Source of the DNA: Armatimonadota bacterium
GTDB lineage: Bacteria; Armatimonadota; Fimbriimonadia; Fimbriimonadales; Fimbriimonadaceae
NCBI GenBank assembly: GCA_023392285.1
Contig: JAEVZK010000119.1
Location: 1 to 32,798, forward strand
Reading direction: 5' to 3'
Length of the DNA: 32,798 nt
Shown here: positions 15,408 through 23,262 of the stretch, piece after piece
How the letters are laid out: every line of letters starts with the position of its first letter
How positions within the stretch are numbered: the first letter of the stretch is position 1
The notes under the pieces: model-generated
Seen by the model: the letters and a program-made list of their open reading frames with translations, nothing else
The model's database searches: none
What the model was told of the DNA's origin: nothing
Made by a program: the position numbers and the translations under genes

Positions 15408-15413
15408 TAATAT
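15408..15413 (+). promoter_or_regulatory. -10 box of the blaI-blaR1-like operon
   Basis: TAATAT, nine bases before the ATG at 15423, leaving a leader of about two or three bases. No convincing -35 was found. Confidence 0.45.
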
Positions 15414-15422
15414 TTTAGCAGC

Positions 15423-15812
15423 ATGTCACGAAAGCGAGACTACTTGAGCAAACGGGAGCAGCAAATAATGGAGCTTGCTTATTCGAGGGGCAAAATAACC
15501 GCCGGCGAGTTGACCGAGGAATTGCCCGGATCACCTTCAAACTCGACTGTTCGTACGCTGCTTCGCATCCTTGAAGAGAAGGGCCACTTGCAGCACGAAC
15601 TGAGCGATGGCAAGTACATCTATTCGCCCACAAGGCCGGTTCAACAGGTCGCAAAAGGCGCACTGCAGCACGTCATCGACACTTTCTACCAAGGATCCGT
15701 GTCTTCGGTGGTCACTGCTCTGCTCTCTTCGGCCGACTTACGCCTCACGCATGATGAACTCTCTGAACTTCAGAAGTTAATAGAAGAGGCAAAGGAGGAG
15801 GAGGAGCGATGA
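15423..15812 (+). CDS. BlaI/MecI-family transcriptional repressor
   Basis: 129 residues. The winged HTH spans about 8-72 (LSKREQQIMELAYSRGKITA, then STVRTLLRILEEKGHLQHE, then a wing around DGKYIYSPT), which is the BlaI/MecI/CopY pattern. The C-terminal part (80-125) is the helical dimerisation domain ending in a run of Glu and Lys. Its stop overlaps the next start as ATGA, so repressor and sensor are translated together. Classic systems release repression when the sensor protease cleaves BlaI. No beta-lactamase gene is adjacent, so the regulon here is unknown. Confidence 0.9.
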   Translation: MSRKRDYLSKREQQIMELAYSRGKITAGELTEELPGSPSNSTVRTLLRILEEKGHLQHELSDGKYIYSPTRPVQQVAKGALQHVIDTFYQGSVSSVVTALLSSADLRLTHDELSELQKLIEEAKEEEER

Positions 15813-17371
15813 TTCTCATACTCCTCAAGTCGCTACCTCTGGCGCTTCTGCTGTTAGGTTTGCAAGCGCTGTTGCGACGATCTTCTGCCGCCAACCGGCA
15901 CAAGTTGACCCTGATCGGGTTCGTTTCAGTCGCCTTGCTCCCTCTTCTACAGAGCACGGGCTCAACGAATAAGATCCAAATTCCAGTTACCACCCAAGTC
16001 ATTCCTTTGCACTTCCACCAAGTTCGAGCGGAGGCACCCGTCGCCATCATGAGCAAACCTTCTATGAACTTGGACGCAGCGGTGACGGAAGTTTGGGCAG
16101 CCGGAACCATCTTCTTCTTGTGCCGGCTCATGGTTGGCTACCTGCTGCTTTGGCGCCTCGCCAGAAGCGGGGCGCCGCTGGAAAGAGACGTTCTGGCAAC
16201 AGATGTCGGCGTGCCGTGTACAGCGTGGATCGGCCGCTCCTATGTTCTTGTGCCGCGGGATTTCACCGAGTGGAACGCCGATCTACGAACATCCGTTCTG
16301 CTCCACGAACGAGCACACATCCGGCGCTTCGATTGGCTGGCGCAGCTATTCAGCCAGCTGGTCTGCGCATGCTTTTGGCCAAACCTATTCTTATGGGTGC
16401 TCGTCCGTCAGGGTCGCTTGCTCGCTGAGTGGGCCGCTGACGAAGCAGTTCTCGCTGCAGGAGTGCGCCCGGCTACCTACGCTCAGCACCTAATCCAAAT
16501 ACTCGGTTCTAATCGCACTGCTTGGCTAGCCACACCAATGGCGCGCCGCTCTGACATCCGAAGGAGAATCCAAATGATCACAACTCGCAATACTCGTCCC
16601 AGATCGGCACATCGAGGTGCCGTCAGCATCGCAGCGCTGGTGCTCCTATCTGCGCTGATCCCGCTAGCCAGCTTGGCTCTTGTAGCGCAAAAGAAACACA
16701 CCCCTCATAAGCCGAAGGCTAATACCGCCGGGCAGCAGAAACCATTGCGCGTTCCGGCACGCGTGCCATCCTCTTTGCACGCAAGTTGGGTGGCGATGGG
16801 TGCCTCTTGCTCGGATTGCCATCGCAGCGGATCGCGTTCTCCCGAGTTCGAGACCGACTATCAGTTGGTCAAGTCAGGTGCAACGGTTGAACTTGGAGCC
16901 ATAAGCTTTAACTCCCCTCAACCATTCCACCTCTTCGACGGGCAATCCGGCCTAGGTCGTGGGGATGCAAAGCTAGTCACCTTTGCCACTTCAGAAGTTG
17001 ACAAGATCGTCTCTCAACTGGGCAAAGCTGGAGTTCAACCCAATGTTGCGCCAAGGATGAGAACTAGATCGGGCGAGAAGGTTTGCCTGCAGTTGATGGC
17101 AGAAGACACAGACGCCACTTCCCGTGAACTCCTTCAAATCGTCATCGCCGCTACGCCAACGGTTTTACAGAAATCAACCGTTATGCTTCGATACTCTTTC
17201 GTGGAGGTGCTGGTTAAACCCAGCGATCGGCCCAACCAAAACAAATACGGCATAAACGTTCAAGCCGATGGAGAGGTGGTTCTCCCTAAAGGCACATCGG
17301 CGGCACTGCTTGACAAGCGTCACAATCGCTACTATTTGACGATGCTCACGCCTATGATCGTTAAGAACTAG
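15809..17371 (+). CDS. BlaR1/MecR1-like M56 membrane protease with CxxCH sensor tail
   Basis: 520 residues. Four predicted membrane helices (about 3-22, 34-48, 95-115, 271-293) flank the cytoplasmic M56 protease domain, which holds H166-E-R-A-H170 and the third ligand in LLAEWAADEAV (E207). After the last helix a Lys/Pro-rich linker leads to an extracytoplasmic region starting with CSDCH (334-338; bases 16808-16822), a c-type heme attachment motif. There is no penicillin-binding domain (no SxxK/SxN/KTG set). The rest (about 390-515) resembles the secretin-like protein encoded next. A GGAGGAGGAG run before the ATG serves as ribosome binding site. It probably senses something other than beta-lactams and cleaves the BlaI partner. 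Confidence 0.85.
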   Translation: MILILLKSLPLALLLLGLQALLRRSSAANRHKLTLIGFVSVALLPLLQSTGSTNKIQIPVTTQVIPLHFHQVRAEAPVAIMSKPSMNLDAAVTEVWAAGTIFFLCRLMVGYLLLWRLARSGAPLERDVLATDVGVPCTAWIGRSYVLVPRDFTEWNADLRTSVLLHERAHIRRFDWLAQLFSQLVCACFWPNLFLWVLVRQGRLLAEWAADEAVLAAGVRPATYAQHLIQILGSNRTAWLATPMARRSDIRRRIQMITTRNTRPRSAHRGAVSIAALVLLSALIPLASLALVAQKKHTPHKPKANTAGQQKPLRVPARVPSSLHASWVAMGASCSDCHRSGSRSPEFETDYQLVKSGATVELGAISFNSPQPFHLFDGQSGLGRGDAKLVTFATSEVDKIVSQLGKAGVQPNVAPRMRTRSGEKVCLQLMAEDTDATSRELLQIVIAATPTVLQKSTVMLRYSFVEVLVKPSDRPNQNKYGINVQADGEVVLPKGTSAALLDKRHNRYYLTMLTPMIVKN

Positions 17372-17391
17372 ACGTCGTCTCGCCAAGGGCT

Positions 17392-17397
17392 TACACT
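17392..17397 (+). promoter_or_regulatory. -10 box, leaderless start of the secretin-like gene
   Basis: TACACT, six bases before GTG at 17404. TAGACG at 17369-17374 gives a possible -35 with a 17-base spacer (four of six consensus bases). Confidence 0.5.
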
Positions 17398-17403
17398 TAG
17401 GAG

Positions 17404-17916
17404 GTGAAACACAAGTTCTTGGCGATTCTCACTTCCCTGCTGTTTGCCTCCCTCGCATGCGCTCAGAACCAAGCTCTTATTCAGCTCCGTGTATACAGCT
17501 TGGCGAAGCCGCTCGACACCATGAAGATCAAGGCCCTCGGCAGCTTCGATACTAAGCGTTCGCCGGTTTTCTTGCAAGTGAAACCCACCGAGGCTGCGCG
17601 CCTGGAGAAGATGATCGCAGCCGAGGGAGGCAAGTTGATTTCTTCGCCCTCGGTACGGACCCTCTTAGGTCAGAAAGCATCGATCAAAATGAGTGGCGAC
17701 AATAGCGTGTCATTTGAAGTGACACCCACTAGCAAGAGTGACACGATCACCATGCAGTACCGCCTTGAAGTGTCGCAAAAAGAGGGCCGAACTCGGACCA
17801 CACGCGCTTCCTCCGGTTTCGCTCGGCTCATCCAGACTGAGCGAATGCTGATCATCCAAAATCCGCGTACAGGCGAGCCGGGCCTTATCGTGATCCTTCA
17901 GGCAACGAAGCTCTAG
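17404..17916 (+). CDS. Secreted protein with short secretin-like domain
   Basis: 170 residues from a GTG. A signal peptide (KHKFLAILTSLLFASLACA) is cut before QNQALIQLRV. Residues 55-165 follow the pattern of the bacterial secretin core: K-L-I-S-S-P-S-V-R-T-L-L-G-Q-K-A near 77-92, then alternating strands, then RMLIIQNPRTGEPGLIVIL. It is far too short to build a secretin pore by itself. An ungapped 39-residue stretch (58-96) aligns with 391-429 of the upstream sensor protein (shared E, G, P, RT, G and K positions). The two therefore share a domain and may interact or be sensor and ligand binder. Confidence 0.65.
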   Translation: MKHKFLAILTSLLFASLACAQNQALIQLRVYSLAKPLDTMKIKALGSFDTKRSPVFLQVKPTEAARLEKMIAAEGGKLISSPSVRTLLGQKASIKMSGDNSVSFEVTPTSKSDTITMQYRLEVSQKEGRTRTTRASSGFARLIQTERMLIIQNPRTGEPGLIVILQATKL

Positions 17917-17944
17917 AACGCGCACTTCTGTCTACGTTTTAGCG

Positions 17945-17950
17945 TAGAAT
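17945..17950 (+). promoter_or_regulatory. -10 box, leaderless start of the uvrA-like gene
   Basis: TAGAAT, seven bases before ATG at 17958. The upstream -35 is weak. Confidence 0.5.
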
Positions 17951-17957
17951 TTCAGGT

Positions 17958-19835
17958 ATGCCCCAGGACAAGATTGTCGTCGTCGGTGCCCGTGAGAACA
18001 ACCTAAAAAACGTTTCAGTCGAGATTCCGAGAGATAAGCTCGTGGTGATCACCGGTCTTTCCGGCTCGGGCAAGAGTTCTCTCGCTTTTGATACCATCTA
18101 TGCGGAAGGACAACGTCGCTACGTCGAATCTCTGAGCGCATACGCCCGGCAATTTCTCGGGCAAATGGACAAGCCGGATGTGGACCACATCGAGGGCCTG
18201 TCGCCCGCTGTATCGATCGATCAAAAGAGTGCTTCCAAGAACCCTCGGTCGACCGTAGGCACGGTTACTGAGATCTACGATTACCTCCGAATCCTTTACG
18301 CACGCGCGGGGACCCCGTACTGCCCGAACGGGCACGGACCCATCGAACGTCAATCCACCGATCAAATCGTCGATGCAGTGAAGGACCTCCCGAACGGCAC
18401 GAAGCTGCAGATTCTCGCGCCGGTCGTGCGAGGCAGGAAGGGTGAATACAAGTCAGTGCTTCAAGAGGTCAATAAAGCCGGATATGTCCGAGTGCGTGTT
18501 GACGGCGACATGTACGAAGTCACTGATGAGATCCCGATGGATCGCTACAAACAGCACACGATCGAAGTGGTCGTCGATCGTGTGGTGGTCAAGGAAGGAA
18601 TGGATCGGCGGCTCACCGATTCTGTCGAAGCCGCCCTGAAGATGGGCAAGGGCCTTGTCACCCTGAGCTACGAGCTGCCACACGAGCAGTCGGAAGGCTC
18701 TGTCTCTACGATTGACAAGCTCTTTTCGGAATCTTATTCGTGTCCCGAATGCGGCTTTTCGATGCCGGAGTTAGAGCCGAGGATGTTTTCCTTCAACAGC
18801 CCATATGGCGCTTGCCCAGAATGCACCGGCTTGGGAAGCAAGACCGAATTTGATCCCGAGCTAATCTGTCCCGACCGTAACAAGCCGCTGCGCGACGGAG
18901 CCATCCTCCCATTTGTCTATAAATCTGGTGAGGTCAAGGATTGGTGGCCGGAAATGCTGGATGCCGTCGGCCGATCGGTCGGGTTCGATGCGAATTTGCC
19001 CGTCAAAGACATCTCACCCGAAGCACTGAATGCGGTCTGGTACGGATTGGATCAACCCATCACCGTTCACATGCGCTACGGCCGGGGGGAAAGAAAATTC
19101 AGCACGAAGTGGGACGGCGTTCTTGCTTCGCTCAAGAAACGATTTGAACAAACGGACAGCGAATGGGTTAAGAACGATTTGCAGCAGTACATGGCGACTC
19201 GTCCTTGCCCCGTGTGTCAGGGCCGCCGCCTGAAGCCCGAAGTGCTGGCCGTAAAGCTTGCGGGCAAGGACGTCAGCGAGGTAACGCGCATGGCGGTCGA
19301 CGTGTGCTACGACTTCTTTCAGGGCCTGGCAGCAAAGTTAAGCCAACGGCAGTTGGCCATCGCCGAGCGAGCGGTAAAGGAAATCGTAGAGCGTCTGAAG
19401 TTTTTGACTGATGTGGGCCTTGGGTATCTGACGCTCGACCGAAACGCGAGGACCTTGGCCGGAGGCGAAGCACAACGCATACGGCTTGCTACCCAAATCG
19501 GCTCCGGTCTCATGGGCTGCCTCTACATTCTCGATGAGCCGAGCATCGGCTTGCACCAGCGGGACAATCGCAAACTGATCGAAACCCTGGTCCGACTGCG
19601 CGATCTCGGCAACACCGTTCTCGTCGTCGAGCATGATGAAGAGACGATGCTCGCCGCCGACTGGCTTATGGAGCTTGGACCTGGAGCAGGGGAACATGGC
19701 GGAAAGGTCGTTGCACAAGGCACGGTAAAGGAGTTCTTGAACAGTGGCTGCGAGACTGCTGATTACCTGAGCGGGCGGAAGAAGATCGAAACTCCGAAGG
19801 AACGGCGCGTGCCCAAAGCGCCGATGCCTAAGTAG
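17958..19835 (+). CDS. uvrA: Half-length UvrA (N-terminal ATPase half only)
   Basis: 625 residues, whereas UvrA is normally about 940. The first half is complete: Walker A GLSGSGKSS (32-40), the UvrB-binding/insertion region, zinc module CPECG...CPECTGLG, the signature TLAGGEAQRIRLATQIGSG and Walker B LYILDEPSIGLHQRD. The protein then ends at the linker that normally joins the two nucleotide-binding halves (YLSGRKKIETPKERR, then a stop). The second half (usually beginning with another GARENNLKN stretch) is missing. The next 18 bases lead into the start of an unrelated dehydrogenase, so no frameshift can restore it. It could be a functional single-half protein acting as dimer, a deletion remnant, or a paralogue next to a full uvrA elsewhere. 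Confidence 0.88.
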   Translation: MPQDKIVVVGARENNLKNVSVEIPRDKLVVITGLSGSGKSSLAFDTIYAEGQRRYVESLSAYARQFLGQMDKPDVDHIEGLSPAVSIDQKSASKNPRSTVGTVTEIYDYLRILYARAGTPYCPNGHGPIERQSTDQIVDAVKDLPNGTKLQILAPVVRGRKGEYKSVLQEVNKAGYVRVRVDGDMYEVTDEIPMDRYKQHTIEVVVDRVVVKEGMDRRLTDSVEAALKMGKGLVTLSYELPHEQSEGSVSTIDKLFSESYSCPECGFSMPELEPRMFSFNSPYGACPECTGLGSKTEFDPELICPDRNKPLRDGAILPFVYKSGEVKDWWPEMLDAVGRSVGFDANLPVKDISPEALNAVWYGLDQPITVHMRYGRGERKFSTKWDGVLASLKKRFEQTDSEWVKNDLQQYMATRPCPVCQGRRLKPEVLAVKLAGKDVSEVTRMAVDVCYDFFQGLAAKLSQRQLAIAERAVKEIVERLKFLTDVGLGYLTLDRNARTLAGGEAQRIRLATQIGSGLMGCLYILDEPSIGLHQRDNRKLIETLVRLRDLGNTVLVVEHDEETMLAADWLMELGPGAGEHGGKVVAQGTVKEFLNSGCETADYLSGRKKIETPKERRVPKAPMPK

Positions 19836-19840
19836 GGCAG

Positions 19841-19846
19841 TAAACT
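19841..19846 (+). promoter_or_regulatory. -10 box, leaderless start of the dehydrogenase gene
   Basis: TAAACT, six bases before GTG at 19853 and just after the half-UvrA stop. The same hexamer precedes mqnC. Confidence 0.55.
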
Positions 19847-19852
19847 TGTCTC

Positions 19853-20821
19853 GTGCTAAAGGTTGGAGTGCTCGGAGCGGGAGGAATGGGCAATGTGCAT
19901 GCGAGGCAGTATGCAAAAATGTCCGATGTCGAGGTTTCCTTCTACGACCCCGATCAAACGCGCTCCGAATCTTATGTCAAGGCGTGGGATGCTAAACCGC
20001 TCTCGAGCGTCGAAGAGGTTCTTGAGAAATGCGATGTGGTGGACGTCTGCCTTCCAAGCGACATGCACGTAGAATTTGGGCTTCGAGTCGTAGATTCGGG
20101 CAACGCGCTCTTCGTAGAAAAGCCCATTTCTTCCTCGCTTGAAGATGCCGCGAAGTTGGTTGCCGCTGCTGACCAAAGGGGAACTGTTTTCATGGTGGGG
20201 CAAGTGGTGCGATTTTTCCCCGAATATGCGGCGGGACACCGTCTTGTACATTCCGGCGCGGTGGGCAAGCCTGCAGCAGCTCGGACGAGACGTGGGGGTG
20301 GGCTTCCGCGGGGTGAATGGTTCTTGGACACAAAGCGTTCGGGCGGCGTCCTCATCGACCTTGCGGTGCATGATTTCGATTGGCTTCGATGGACGCTCGG
20401 CGAAGTTTCGCACTTATATAGCCGATCCGTCGCAGCCAAGACCGGGAGCGGCCCGGATTACGCGCTAACTACCCTCACTTTCGATTCGGGAGCAGTTGCC
20501 CACGTCGAGGCCACCTGGATGGACCCAAGTGGATTTCGGGTTTCCTACGAAGTTTGCGGAAGCGATGGGATGCTCGAATACGACAGTCGCCAAGTGGCGA
20601 CTCTTCGGGTGGCAACGCCTGGAAAGGTGGTCACAGAGGCTCCCTTGGCTCCGACGGACGATCCATATTATCGCCAATTGAGGTCATTTATCGACTCGGT
20701 GAAAGACGGCACAAAACCGCCAGTCTCCGGATACGACGGACTCATGGCACTCAGCATCGCGGATGCCGCATTGAGAAGCGCGCTGACTGATCAAGTGACC
20801 AAACCAGCGCGCCATTTTTAA
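19853..20821 (+). CDS. Gfo/Idh/MocA-family NAD(P)-dependent oxidoreductase
   Basis: 322 residues from GTG. The Rossmann domain opens with VGVLGAGGMGNVHARQYA (4-21). The conserved EKP motif appears in LFVEKPISSSLEDAAKLV (about 85-102). The C-terminal alpha/beta domain contains GGVLIDLAVHDFDWLRW (about 165-181), where His and Asp are the usual substrate-side residues. Family members oxidise or reduce sugars, inositols or their derivatives; the substrate cannot be read from sequence. Its stop abuts the next gene's stop on the opposite strand. Confidence 0.88.
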   Translation: MLKVGVLGAGGMGNVHARQYAKMSDVEVSFYDPDQTRSESYVKAWDAKPLSSVEEVLEKCDVVDVCLPSDMHVEFGLRVVDSGNALFVEKPISSSLEDAAKLVAAADQRGTVFMVGQVVRFFPEYAAGHRLVHSGAVGKPAAARTRRGGGLPRGEWFLDTKRSGGVLIDLAVHDFDWLRWTLGEVSHLYSRSVAAKTGSGPDYALTTLTFDSGAVAHVEATWMDPSGFRVSYEVCGSDGMLEYDSRQVATLRVATPGKVVTEAPLAPTDDPYYRQLRSFIDSVKDGTKPPVSGYDGLMALSIADAALRSALTDQVTKPARHF

Positions 20822-21832
20822 TTACAAGAGATCGACATTACGCACGACGCGCGCGCTGCCATCAGCGTTCTCGACAATGACGTCCTCTTCCACGGGAACC
20901 ACGGCCTCTCCAGCATAACCTTGGGCGATGGTTGCGGGAGTTTCTACACCCGTGATGGGGTCGATGACCACCCCTGTACCTGTTGGACGTGGCGGCACGG
21001 CAGCAACCGGTACGTCGACAGCAAGCCCGGTGACCGGGTCGACTACCACTCCCGAGACCGGTGCAACGACGGCTGCGGGCGCAATCACAGCACCGGTCAC
21101 AGCATCCACCATCGGTGCCGCTGTCGTCGGAGCCGTCGTGACGATCGTCTCGTCGCCGGTTGATGCGTCGATCACACGATGGGAGACGGTCGGACTCGCA
21201 GTCTCAATCATTGGGGCTGGTGCGGCGGTCGCAACCGGCACTACGGGGATTCCGTCGGGAGACCCCACGACCGGGTTGTTATAAGTAGCGATGTTTGCCG
21301 CTCCGTACTTGGCCAGGATCATTTCGAGCTCGCCCGTTGGCAGCTTGCCAGTAGGAATGGCGATCGACATGATGGCACCACCCTGCTCGAAGGCCGCGTT
21401 GTACCGAGTAGCCATTTCCGCCGCGACGCCCTGGTCCTTCAGGTATCCAACCACGCCGCCTGCAGCGGCTCCCGCCGCAATGGTCGCAGCACCGCCAGCG
21501 AGCGCGGTAGCCAATGCGCCGCCACCCAGGATTAAGCCGAGGCCCGGAACAAAGATGCTGGCTAGGACTGCTGCTGCGCCTACCCCGACGCCAATGGAAG
21601 CGCCTTTCACCGCGCCGCGCGCCGCGTCGGCTCCCGTCGTCGTGCTAATGCCGCTCTTCGCGTCAGCCTCCGCATGAGCCGCATTTTCATTTGCGATCAC
21701 AGCTCGGGTGCTATTAAAGGCTTCGTTCGCAATAATCGAAATATCCGCCTCATTCGCGCCATTGTCGAGAAGGGCTCCCGCGGCCTTTTCGGCAGAAGAA
21801 GCATCCATAAATGCTGCATAAATTGTTGACAT
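20822..21832 (-). CDS. Glycine-zipper protein with repeated D-x-x-T-G tail (stress-type)
   Basis: 336 residues with GGAGAG close before the ATG. Residues 1-50 (IYAAFMDASSAEKAAGALLD, then ISIIANEAF) resemble one half of a ferredoxin-like fold of YflT/general-stress-protein type. Residues about 70-125 are an Ala/Gly-rich hairpin with glycine-zipper spacing that could insert in a membrane. Residues 145-185 (AIMSIAIPTGKLPTGELEMI) look like the second half of that fold. The tail is Ala/Val/Pro-rich and contains four copies of a V-[I/V]-D-x-x-T-G unit (VIDASTG, MVDAVTG, VVDPVTG, VIDPITG). Function is unknown; envelope stress is a guess. Confidence 0.72.
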   Translation of the reverse strand: MSTIYAAFMDASSAEKAAGALLDNGANEADISIIANEAFNSTRAVIANENAAHAEADAKSGISTTTGADAARGAVKGASIGVGVGAAAVLASIFVPGLGLILGGGALATALAGGAATIAAGAAAGGVVGYLKDQGVAAEMATRYNAAFEQGGAIMSIAIPTGKLPTGELEMILAKYGAANIATYNNPVVGSPDGIPVVPVATAAPAPMIETASPTVSHRVIDASTGDETIVTTAPTTAAPMVDAVTGAVIAPAAVVAPVSGVVVDPVTGLAVDVPVAAVPPRPTGTGVVIDPITGVETPATIAQGYAGEAVVPVEEDVIVENADGSARVVRNVDLL

Positions 21833-21911
21833 AGTTGCTCTCCCTATTGCATGCGCGATGCAACAATCTGTTCGACCGATGCATAACTGTATGCGTTCCC
21901 TAGTGGCAATA

Positions 21912-23249
21912 CTAAGTTGTGGCTGGCAGACGCCGAGATCCCGATCGCCAGCTCAAGGAAAGCATCAAGAGCTCAAAGGACATGGACACCGACAGCGAGA
22001 TCCCCGCGACCATCACTCCGTTGCCCTGAAGCTTGATCCCGACCAAGAGCCCAGCGCAGAAGGCCACAGTATTGCCAGTCACAGCTGTAAGCCGAGAAAC
22101 CGTCATGTGATTTGCTGTAAGTGTTCCCCGCAAGTAGGATTGGAGAGCGCCGATGAATGGCAGTGCTGCCGCCGAGATCACCGCGAGGTGAGCTAAGGAC
22201 GATAATTCCGCCTTCGCTCCCAAGATCACCTCGAAGAACCAGATGTCGATCTTAGTCGAGTAGAGCAGAATCATTAGGCCACTGGCCACGAGTCCGAGTC
22301 TCACGCAGAATTTGCGCAACGCCGCCGCGGTTTCGCGCTTGTACAGGGTGATGACCGTCTCTGGGAGCGCATAAACCGTCGTTCTCATGAGCCAAATCAG
22401 GGTGCTGGCGACTTGATAAGCTGCCAACTGGCGCACGGGATCAGGCATTCGGGAGAGAGCGGCGGTAATAAGCGGCGAAGTCGAGAGCATGATCATGGTC
22501 GTCAACGCAAGCGGGGTATGAAAGCGGAAGAGCTTCCTGGAATCGATCTCCGGAGCGAGCGATTCGATTTCAGGATTGAACCGTTCTCGAATCGTGATTC
22601 GGCTGGCCCAATGAATGTAAAACGCTTCAGCGCCGACCGCCGTGATGAGCGCACACGCAGCGATCTCAATTCCAGACAAACTCGTGACTAAGTACAGGAG
22701 CCCGATGACGATGCCAATCGTGCCCATTCGCACAGCCGTCCCGATTCCAACTGGCTTCGTCCGTCCACTTCGGATCAGCACACCCTGCAGGTATCTCCGC
22801 CAACCGATGAACCCGCTCCACGGCAGCATGATCGCAAGCCCGAAGCGAGCTGTTTCCGACACTTTCCGCTCGACTCCGAGCAGATGATCACTGACAAACC
22901 AATAGATGGGAGTGAAGACGACGAGCAGGTGAATGATCGTCACCCAAGCGATCAGGTACCAAACGTATCGACTGATCGCGGCAAAGTTCTGGCGCGACCG
23001 TGCAAGGGTTGTGCTCGTCGAAAGCAAATCGATGACTGGACTCTCGATCCACATCGCCACGCCCATCATCATGAGAAAGGCTGCGGTCGAGATTTCCGGC
23101 TTGGGGAGCCGCGAAATGACCGCGACTGACACGGGTCCTTCCACGGACATAAAGATCCAGGAAAGGGCGAGCGGTGAGAAGAACCGAAGGATCTGAGATT
23201 GCCTAAGCGGATCGCCACCCGGCCCCTGATTCAGCTGTCCCTCGTTCAA
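21912..23249 (-). CDS. Polytopic membrane transporter, MOP superfamily (ANKH/MATE-like)
   Basis: 445 residues from a TTG chosen because a TAAGCT box lies seven bases upstream; an ATG at 23303 would add 18 residues and overlap the upstream gene. About twelve hydrophobic helices fall in two similar halves: ILRFFSPLALSWIFMSVEGP opens the first, KLFRFHTPLALTTMIMLSTS the second. Both are 'FxxPLALxxxxMxxxxP-like' segments, as in MATE/MurJ-type flippases. The opening recalls progressive-ankylosis (ANKH)-like proteins. The likely role is export of an anion, lipid-linked or small molecule; the adjacent monooxygenase hints at a secreted product. Confidence 0.68.
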   Translation of the reverse strand: MNEGQLNQGPGGDPLRQSQILRFFSPLALSWIFMSVEGPVSVAVISRLPKPEISTAAFLMMMGVAMWIESPVIDLLSTSTTLARSRQNFAAISRYVWYLIAWVTIIHLLVVFTPIYWFVSDHLLGVERKVSETARFGLAIMLPWSGFIGWRRYLQGVLIRSGRTKPVGIGTAVRMGTIGIVIGLLYLVTSLSGIEIAACALITAVGAEAFYIHWASRITIRERFNPEIESLAPEIDSRKLFRFHTPLALTTMIMLSTSPLITAALSRMPDPVRQLAAYQVASTLIWLMRTTVYALPETVITLYKRETAAALRKFCVRLGLVASGLMILLYSTKIDIWFFEVILGAKAELSSLAHLAVISAAALPFIGALQSYLRGTLTANHMTVSRLTAVTGNTVAFCAGLLVGIKLQGNGVMVAGISLSVSMSFELLMLSLSWRSGSRRLPATT

Positions 23250-23256
23250 CGTTCGA

Positions 23257-23262
23257 AGCTTA
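23257..23262 (-). promoter_or_regulatory. -10 box for the transporter gene, overlapping the monooxygenase stop
   Basis: Minus-strand TAAGCT, seven bases before TTG at 23247-23249. Its first three bases are the monooxygenase stop TAA (23260-23262). The same hexamer precedes the isomerase gene. Confidence 0.45.

Noticed and set aside
19836..20821. Frameshift hypothesis for the short UvrA
   Set aside because: The bases after the stop encode an intact Gfo/Idh protein in another frame, with no second UvrA half in any frame.
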